From positions 22,638,527-22,702,526 of the forward strand of contig JAMKCF010000004.1 in the NCBI GenBank assembly GCA_023634235.1: a stretch of 64,000 bases of DNA, written 5' to 3'. Origin of the DNA: Pisaster brevispinus (taxonomy: Eukaryota > Echinodermata > Asteroidea > Forcipulatida > Asteriidae). Shown in pieces: positions 58,501 through 64,000 of this stretch (positions within the stretch are counted from its first letter, which is position 1; each line of letters starts with the position of its first letter). The translations under genes were made by a program, and so were the position numbers. The notes below the pieces were generated by a model, which was not told the origin of the DNA, did no database searches, and was given only the letters and a program-made list of their open reading frames with translations.

Positions 58501-60864
58501 GTATTTTATACCACATTGCTGCTTTATTTTTCCCTATTCCCTATACAATCTATAAAACATTTTACAACAAAACAGGCCTTACGCTCAAGCTTTTTGTAAA
58601 GTATCCACAATTTTAAACAAGTTTTGTCATAAACCTATCTTCCTGATGTTTAATAGTAACAATCACCACCAGTTTAATGGTCAAATGAATTTACATTCCC
58701 ACACTCAAACGTTAATTAACACATAATTTTAAAACTTATTACTCACATCTGAAAAGGAAGAAATATGAGCATTAATAAACAAGTAGATTGCACAGTATTA
58801 ATAGTAGCCCACAATGCAGGTTGAGAAGTGGCATTTTATAAAAGCCTGTAGCAGTTTTTACTAGACAATGTACGCCGCGAATAGTGTTAAGATTCAGCCC
58901 TGTCAGGGCTCAAATTGTTGGGGAAAATCCACAATACCCCAGGGCTTGTAGTTAGAAATGTTTATTGACCCAGACTCTTACAAGACCAGAATCAAAATGA
59001 GTTGAACAAGCACTCAGAGACGATCTATTTCATTTGTGTTTAGGCGTGAGTGTACTTTGATACGCTTGAAAGAGATTTGAAAGAAAATTATCACATTCAC
59101 AGTCAACATTTTTTTCACAAAGATATTACACAATGAGGTATTTCATTCAATTGAAAAACACAAGTCCCATTGTGAGTTTTCTGGCCTGATGCTAAAATCA
59201 CTGGCCTCTGGCCTGTGGTCCAGTGTTAATTTTGAGCCCTACCTGCAACACTACTAACTATTTTTTATAACACTACATCCACTACAGTATTTTTTTGTCT
59301 ACGGACTATTACAAAATCCTATGAGTTAAAAATAAGTGTCGCTCAATCCTAATGACAAACACTATTTTATGGTATTGTGGAAACCCCATGTCTTATTATG
59401 GAGACAAGATGAACTAAAATCAATAACAGCAGCTTGTGCAGGAGCTGCTATTGTTAGCTCGTCTTTAATCCATGTGTAGTTCTTGTACACAACAACCTAT
59501 GGGTAGATCGTTGTGAAATACTTGACATTTTGTGATGGAGAAAGTGTACCCAATGTGAACCTTTGTTGAAAGGCAGTGTATTTATGCATATATTGTTTGG
59601 TTCTTTTATTTTCTTCTTTTTCAGGCATTTAGTCCTTGAAAAAAAGTATGGACAATTTTTTTTTAGCACTGTTTATATGGCAGTATGGTATAGAGGGTTT
59701 ATAGACTTTTTATGCTATTTAATCACAGTTTTTCTGATTTTACAAGGGCTAAAAAAAAACAGAAATCAGACTGAAGTAGGAAGAATATCATGGCTGTTTC
59801 TTCTCTTTCTTTATTGTATTTCTTTATTTTTGTAAACTTTATTTTATTATATTAAAATGTTTTATTTAAATAGTTTCTCGAATTATTTAATTTCAAATGA
59901 CTTATTTTGTATGCAATCAGTCAAGTTTTAAATAATTTACAAACATCTTAAAATTAAGTAAAATTAGTTCACACTCCAGGCACCCTTCCAAACGAATTAG
60001 CCCTATGTAATCATAAACCTCAAATTGAAATTTTAGGATGTAAGAATAATTTGAGGAGCTATTTGTATGAGTTTAATCATTTTGCGCATCTACAATGTAC
60101 AGTCTCACTTTATGGTCAAACCAGGCAAGTTTAGTAATACAGTGAGAATGGAAAACAGCAGACTTCCACAACACATCCTACTTGAAACGGTTAAGTGACA
60201 AATAGATGGGGTAGGCCAAGGTAGAGATGGGGAAATGACATCATTGCTCTCAGCATCTTCTACCTGGAACATCGAAGAGCGCAAGTTGGCAGGAGTGGAG
60301 AGCAACTGAACATTCATGGAGCCATAGTGCTTCAGGATAAGGCGCAAGATTGATTGATTGATGGATTGATAATTAAGAAGCTAAGAATTTGAATTATCTG
60401 CTACCTACCATTTCCTGCATCTGTAATGCCATCGACAAGAATTCATCCGGGTCTTGATTAGGCTGTGGCGCTAGGGTAGGAGGAGCCTGAGCTTGCTGAT
60501 AGTGTGACTGCAACGCGCTAGTGAAGTGTTGTTGCGTATTAATAGCGTTACCAGCATACTGCCACTGCTCCTGTGGCCCCTGACCATAGCCGTTATATCC
60601 GTTCCTGTATTGATCAACGGGCTGCACCCCTCCGTATGAACTCCCGTAGTTAATCTGTGGAGGCATCCCAACGACCGACCCATTTGGATGGGTCAGTTGC
60701 CTTTGTGGTGACGGCCGGGCATTGGGATCTTGAAACTCCACTTCTTCAAAGTTGCGTCTACCGCGGCTCTGCGAGCCGCGGCTAGACGGTTGAGTCATGT
60801 TTGCTAGGTCTGCTCCTGATTGGGTTGGTGTGGTTTGCTTGGATGAGCTGGACCCACTTCCCAT
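43565..60864 (-). CDS. C-terminal-motor kinesin (kinesin-14 type), 15 exons, 893 aa
   Basis: ATP-driven, probably minus-end-directed, microtubule motor. Exons in order: 60409-60864, 55427-55534, 52906-53139, 51651-51764, 49631-49840, 49136-49207, 48289-48423, 47975-48182, 47448-47587, 46913-47086, 46330-46527, 45611-45822, 45215-45401, 43970-44065, 43565-43702. All GT-AG, frame closed. Residues 1-152 are low-complexity, starting MGSGSSSSK (myristoylation-like). Two WW-like modules lie at about 170-197 and 262-289, a UBA/CUE-like segment at about 308-338, and a coiled coil at about 355-427. Kinesin-14 neck [13 protein letters not shown] (from 562) is followed by the motor: P-loop GQTGSGKT (641-648), switch I NSTSSRSH (751-758), switch II DLAGSE (784-789), VPYRNSKLT in exon 14. 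Only a short basic tail follows. Exon 13 uses a weak donor (GTTTGT). The orthologue is unclear (KIFC2/KIFC3-like or an invertebrate-specific type). Start ATG has A at -3 and G at +4. Confidence 0.93.
44620..44780 (-). repeat. tRNA-like SINE relic, family D (kinesin intron 13)
   Basis: The minus strand reads GATAGCTCAGTTGGTAGAGC (box A) and CGCGGTTCAAACCC (box B) with a plausible anticodon arm, but no pairing acceptor stem. It is therefore a SINE head, not a working tRNA. Flanked by ACCACAAGGGAAACTG as in the other family D copies. Confidence 0.6.
44995..45182 (+). mobile_element. SINE family A, headless copy (kinesin intron 13)
   Basis: Begins in CTCAGACCTGGAGCC and continues through CACATCTAAAACTGAAC to GGAATGAAATAAAAGG. 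The tRNA head is missing. It ends about 30 bp from exon 13. Confidence 0.6.
45970..46210 (+). mobile_element. SINE family B copy (kinesin intron 11)
   Basis: Head GGCCGAGTGGTTGGAGGCGC (box A), GAGTGTGGGTTTGAGAG (box B region), then GAGCAAGATAC and TGGGACATAAAGTGG. The head resembles tRNA-Leu or tRNA-Ser. Confidence 0.65.
47640..47880 (-). mobile_element. SINE family A, full-length copy (kinesin intron 8)
   Basis: Minus-strand head GGCTGGCTCAGTGGTTTC, box B GGTTCAAATCCCA, body ending in CACCATCCTGCTTATGGG. Followed on plus by a run of about 19 T. Confidence 0.7.
48650..48722 (-). pseudogene. Dead duplicate of kinesin exon 7
   Basis: The minus-strand stretch encodes [18 protein letters not shown] in one frame, almost the same as [18 protein letters not shown] of real exon 7 (48289-48423), about 300 bp upstream of it in the transcript. 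An acceptor (TTGTACAG) is still there, but one extra base after it puts a TGA at the second codon in the correct phase. The 3' half and donor are gone. Confidence 0.75.
48900..49018 (+). repeat. 3' fragment of SINE family B (kinesin intron 6)
   Basis: Contains AGGGATTTGCCGCTGTGTTTC, CACCTTGTAGACCC and CATAAATGAGTCTCATAATT, the 3' block also seen at 49285-49470. Confidence 0.5.
49285..49470 (+). repeat. 3' part of SINE family B (kinesin intron 5)
   Basis: TGGGATGTAAAGCTG, AGGTCCCGTAGG, GGGGTTTACCCTGGTGTTTC, CACCTTGTAGGCC and GTAAATCGGTCTCATAATT, in the order of the complete copies. Confidence 0.55.
50034..50745. mobile_element. CAGGGCT-type MITE with nested tRNA-like SINE pieces (kinesin intron 4)
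   Basis: Inverse MITE copy starting CAGGGCTTGAAATTAAC and ending near TTCCCACCAAAATCC. It is interrupted by two family D SINE pieces (50160-50290 and 50320-50440), whose heads GAGCTATCTAG... and GCTCAGTTGGTAGAGC face each other. The SINE pieces therefore arrived after the MITE. Confidence 0.55.
50805..51030 (-). mobile_element. SINE family A copy (kinesin intron 4)
   Basis: Minus-strand head GGCTGGCTTAGTGGTTTATT, box B GGTTCGAATCCCAGC, body GGGTTTTCCCCATTTC. Confidence 0.65.
51842..51993. mobile_element. Perfect foldback, 65-bp arms, 22-bp loop (kinesin intron 3)
   Basis: 51842-51906 and 51929-51993 are exact reverse complements over 65 bp. The arm ends in GTAACACCATGTGG / CCACATGGTGTTAC. 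Directly after it (51994-52030) comes the ACCATGCAAAGTTTCAAATCC block that also forms the 68-bp satellite at 12001-12500. No ORF. Confidence 0.85.
53250..53480 (-). mobile_element. SINE family A copy (kinesin intron 2)
   Basis: Minus-strand head GGTTAGCCCAGTGGTTTC, box B GGTTCGAATCCCAG, body GGGTTTTCCC and CACATCTAAAACAGAAC. Confidence 0.65.
53701..54099. mobile_element. Decayed second copy of the TTAA MITE (kinesin intron 2)
   Basis: Matches 14472-14925 along its length: GATAGGGTCA start, the palindromic core GAAACGATTCATGCTTGAATC, the block AATACCATGACAGTTATTG and a TGACCCTTCCTTAA end. The right TTAA is kept and the left is lost. Confidence 0.6.
54578..54890. repeat. Two consecutive diverged copies of the CAGGCCT MITE
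   Basis: GGTGCCCCTTCA and GATAAAATTCCAGGC / GGTAAAATTCTAGGCC recur twice, in the same order as in 12901-13044. Confidence 0.5.
56291..56490. repeat. ~100-bp tandem duplication (kinesin intron 1)
   Basis: TTTGGGTAATTTATTTATTT, GGCAGGCACAAA, GAGAACTAGTAAAATCCTGAG and GATAACCAAAAAGG occur twice in a row. Confidence 0.75.
56500..58900. other. Part of kinesin intron 1: nothing recognised
   Basis: 2.4 kb of AT-rich intron without coding exons, tRNA-like promoters or clear inverted repeats. 58600-58900 resembles DNA just upstream of the MITE at 6029 (for example GCTTTTTGTAAAGTA and ACCAGTTTAATGGT), so an older repeat extends there. Confidence 0.4.
58904..59240. mobile_element. CAGGGCT-ended MITE, copy in kinesin intron 1
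   Basis: Begins CAGGGCTCAAATTG and ends TTTTGAGCCCT. Internally close to 6029-6369 (ATTACACAATGAGGTA, TTGAAAAACACAAG). Its upstream neighbour DNA also matches that copy's. Confidence 0.6.
60150..60375 (+). mobile_element. LINE 3' end relic (reverse transcriptase C-terminus)
   Basis: A plus-strand frame gives [16 protein letters not shown], the pattern (R-GRP--RW-DDI) typical of the C-terminus of non-LTR retrotransposon polymerases, with one stop. It ends in a GATT-rich repeat tail (to ~60375). Short and dead. It lies in kinesin intron 1 next to exon 1. Confidence 0.5.
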
Positions 60865-61239
60865 TATCAGGGCAGAGATGACTCTAAGGGACTGTTTTAT
60901 CAGCCGACCAGCATCATTTGCTGGACGGTGATAGCTGCATATTCAATTTATAGAACGAAGCTGTTACAAGCTCACTACATGGTTGTTGCTCTGATCAGAT
61001 CCAAACGAACTTCAACAAATGATAAAGTATTCTTAAATGAGATTATTTTCCAATTGTAGAGTGTCACATCATCATGGAATCCAAACCTGCACATTGGAGC
61101 AAAAAAATAGATGACAACGAGTGAGCAATTTTCTGTATAAAAGCATTTTCCCTTTACAGTTTAATGGGAGAAAATGGTTTAGGCTTAGTGCCTTTATAGA
61201 CCCCATTATTTTTATCATATTTTTCTTCAGAGAAAAACC

Positions 61240-61420
61240 AGCAGGTCCCAACACCTGTGAGTATTGAGAGCGTCAGACCATGGACCATCTCCTCACCTGC
61301 ACCCTACTTCCATCAGCAACTACTGCTGATGATCTGGCTGAGGCTTCCGACACTGCCATTCATTCAGTGTGCCCACTGCACTTGGTGGAGCCATAGCGAT
61401 TGAGCAGCAGGGACACGAGA
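61240..61420 (+). mobile_element. LINE relic (zinc-knuckle-like end)
   Basis: A plus-strand frame reads TCEY*ERQTMDHLLTCT, then ADDLAEASDTAIHSV, the Cys-His pattern (C--C---QT--HLL--C) seen near the end of many non-LTR retrotransposon polymerases. It has stops and a later DTRRR-like end. Its relation to 60150-60375 is unclear. Confidence 0.45.
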
Positions 61421-62153
61421 AGAAGGGGGAGATCGTGCCCTTCTCTGGAAGCTCACGACATTCTTCTCTCGTGGAGGTCGTCCAAAAATGACCTTGAAGT
61501 CATCCATCGAGTTAGACACAGGTCTAACCATGGAGGAAGGTCCTTCCTCCATGGTCTAACTCACTCAGCCAGATAAATGTCTCTCAAACTCGTCATCCTG
61601 TCAGTCATTGACACGACAAAAACTATGAAACTGACACTATAGTGACAGAGAGGGTCCAAACTCTCTACCGTGGAGTCAACATAGATAACAAAAACTTACC
61701 ATTTTATTGTAGACAGAAAGTCATCTTAGCGTTACAATCTGTGTCAGCATCTCAATGCTGACATGATCACGACACAAGGATCTGACGATGGTACATGATT
61801 GATACAAATCAATCAAAACAACACCGCGTCGTGCTGCTAAGGGTGTGAAGTGCAACCGATAGAGGGCGCTATTTCACTTCCACAAACTTCACATCGTCTG
61901 CTAATTTTTTTTCCCCCGGCTGGTGGTGGTACGCGTTGAGACCTCTTCTTCATAATCCATAATGTCAACTGTTGCGATTTTTATTTCAGGATCATTGATC
62001 ACTGCGATCAAGAAGGAAAACAAACACGCAGTTGGGTTGGGCTGATTATTACAATTTCCTACAAAGGGCCTACATGCTATGATCTTCTATGCTTCGATCA
62101 AAATAATATTCTGTAAAAAATAAAATCCACCATAAATTTGTTTACTTAAGAAC

Positions 62154-62451
62154 GTACACCTTCGTTTTTTTTAAATTTATTGGTTTAATCCTATATAAAT
62201 GTAGATATAGACAATAAAACTAACCTGTCAAAATTTCATTTCAGCATTCTCGCCGAAAATCCGGAGTGGCTAGGCCCTATTTGTGCACGCAGGAAGAATA
62301 ATCCGTAACTGAAATAGTACACAATCTGGGGGTAAAAATTTGTATCTTTTTCTATATCCACACATTAGTTCGAAGTGAAAAGATTCTCAAAATGCTTTAT
62401 TGAAAACTGCTGTACTTCTAACCGTAGTAGGTTTTTATTACCATTCATTGT
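62154..62451. mobile_element. MITE-like element, copy 3, hairpin lost
   Basis: Aligned in order with 1888-2246 and 21211-21560: CAATAAAACTAACCTGT, TCGCCGAAAATCCGGAG, GCAGGAAGAATAATCCG, then a diverged right half. The central hairpin is missing. Confidence 0.5.
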
Positions 62452-62476
62452 GATTAATTAGCCTACCAAACAAATA

Positions 62477-62510
62477 CATTCCCTGTTACAATGCATTGTA
62501 ACAGGGAATG
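62477..62510. repeat. Perfect 34-bp palindrome
   Basis: CATTCCCTGTTACAATG followed immediately by its exact reverse complement, without a loop. Confidence 0.9.
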
Positions 62511-64000
62511 GACAGGGTGTAACTTAATTAATATGAAACCCCCTCCCCCTGCCCAGCAGCCCCAGCTTGAACACTACAGAACAAGAAAATAAGCTAGGCC
62601 GGTGTTATCTTGAATTGTTGTTGTTGTTGTTGTTGGGGTTTTGGGTTTTTTTTTTTTTTTTGGGGGGGGGGGGTCTTTCTGTTTTAGATAAATAAATTAA
62701 TGTTTTGCACGGGGGCAGGTTTGGGATGGGATGCACATCAGTCAGGTTCAAAACATCTTTGGTTTCATTCGATAACGATGCATTGGATCGATCCAACTTT
62801 TGGGACTAATAGTTATTCTACGGTCCTTTTGTTGTTGTTTTTTGTGTGTTGTGTTTTTTTCGTTTTAACTTAAAAAACTTATTGATCAACATAATGTTTT
62901 CTTCATCTTTTTAATATTCTCTCCATCTTTTGAAATTTACAAAAACTTTTATTCGGTGGTAGTATGGTTCCTCCCCATGCCCGGTTTACTCCATGTTGTA
63001 GATAAGATGTAAGAGGATGCCAGACATAAAATGTGGCCAACCAATTGCTGCAAGATCTGCGGAAAGAATACCAAGGCATATGTATGTGTAGGAATTCTAC
63101 ATCCTACACAACTGGTACTCTTTATGTCACTGTGTTGAGCCAACGTAAATAACTGAATACCAGCGCACGCAAGCATGCACTGTACGTACGGTGACCGGTG
63201 TACTAGTACATGTATAGTACATGTACATGTTGTCTACACACATGACACACAGCAATCAGTCGTGTGTATTTTTAAGGGATGGTGGGAGAATTAGTGAATC
63301 TGTCCAAAATGAATTATTGGACCCATTTTCGTTTGTTTTTATTTTCTTGAAAAAGTGTAGTTTACTAATAAAACGGCGAATCGTCTGCATTCACAGATTT
63401 GCGTGAATGATGAACAACCTTTCCCCAGGGTTAAAATGAAGGTCTGCATGTTGTACATGTGTGTACTATTACATGACTAACTACTACGTAGACGATACAT
63501 TTTGGTGGAATGCTTTCTTGGTAAGTTATAGTTGTTTTGTTTTACTGTTGTTACAACAGGTCACTGTAAATGATTGACGTTTTTATGTCAGATATTAAAG
63601 TCAAAGACTTGTACTCTAAAATAAAATTTTCACCCATTTTCTGTCATGTCTTTTAACATGTTTTTTAACGTTAAAGTGTCGGAATTACACGTTTTTAGCT
63701 TTAAGTTTGACTAACAAATTCGGTACCAAGCAATCAATCACCTCCTGTCCTGTTCCCTTGAACGGTCAAGTCAAAGTGGTTAGGTAAAGTAACATACAGT
63801 ACTAACTACATGTACATCATCCATGCACTGCGGACGTACTTCAGTTTTTTACTTCAGTTTTTTTTTACACAGTAGTCAGTACACAATAAAAATGAGGGAT
63901 GTTTTGAATCCTTTCTCTAGTCTATGTAGTAAGTAATGTTTCGATTTACACCGGCAAATGTGGAATATCACATAAAAAGAGGGTAGCATCATGAACATGG

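Larger units (their letters stand above)
60865..64000. other. Upstream of the kinesin start: possible 5' UTR exon and repeat relics
   Basis: A good minus-strand donor (ATG|GTAAGT, exon side at 61700) could end a non-coding kinesin 5' exon extending toward ~61900; this is inferred. Also here: a LINE relic (61240-61420), a third MITE copy (62154-62451), a palindrome (62477-62510) and G/T-rich runs near 62615-62672. 62830-64000 is AT-rich with nothing I can name. Confidence 0.35.

Noticed and set aside
61364..61552. Minus-strand frame of 62 codons
   Set aside because: It is opposite to the LINE relic and ends in a local inverted repeat (GGAGGAAGGTCCTTCCTCC); no gene evidence.

Overview
This is eukaryotic nuclear DNA, most likely from an echinoderm and probably a sea star. 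The reasons are short exons with GT-AG borders in long AT-rich introns, abundant tRNA-derived SINEs, foldback elements of the GGGCCCAATTTCAT type, and deuterostome-like proteins. The phylum is inferred from gene and repeat style, because no rRNA or mitochondrial marker is present. There is no bacterial operon, phage, CRISPR array or intact autonomous transposon.

Layout: (1) 1-1452 (+) is the 3' part of an unrecognised protein-coding gene, cut by the window edge. (2) 2694-16885 (+) is a complete 12-exon gene for mitochondrial dihydrolipoamide dehydrogenase (DLD, 513 aa). (3) 16886-23853 is intergenic, holding repeats and one degraded ORF. (4) 23854-38835 (-) is a complete 12-exon gene for an IRAK1/4-type Toll/IL-1 signalling kinase (1113 aa) with a death domain, a kinase and a very long tail carrying two TRAF6-type motifs. 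It is tail-to-tail with DLD. (5) 38836-43564 is probably the kinesin 3' UTR plus the IRAK promoter side. (6) 43565-60864 (-) is a complete 15-exon C-terminal-motor kinesin (kinesin-14 type, 893 aa) with a possible N-myristoylation signal, two WW-like modules, a UBA/CUE-like segment and a coiled coil. (7) 60865-64000 holds LINE and MITE relics and possibly a non-coding kinesin exon.

All three gene models were assembled by hand. Every junction keeps the reading frame and uses GT-AG borders. The three genes act in separate processes (mitochondrial 2-oxo-acid oxidation, innate immune signalling, microtubule transport), and I see no shared pathway. The new material is in the proteins' accessory regions (IRAK tail repeats, kinesin N-terminus, a dead duplicated exon) and in the mobile DNA: a 1.7 kb element with inverted subterminal minisatellites, a 68-bp satellite whose unit matches the end of a perfect foldback 40 kb away, and a TTAA-flanked MITE.
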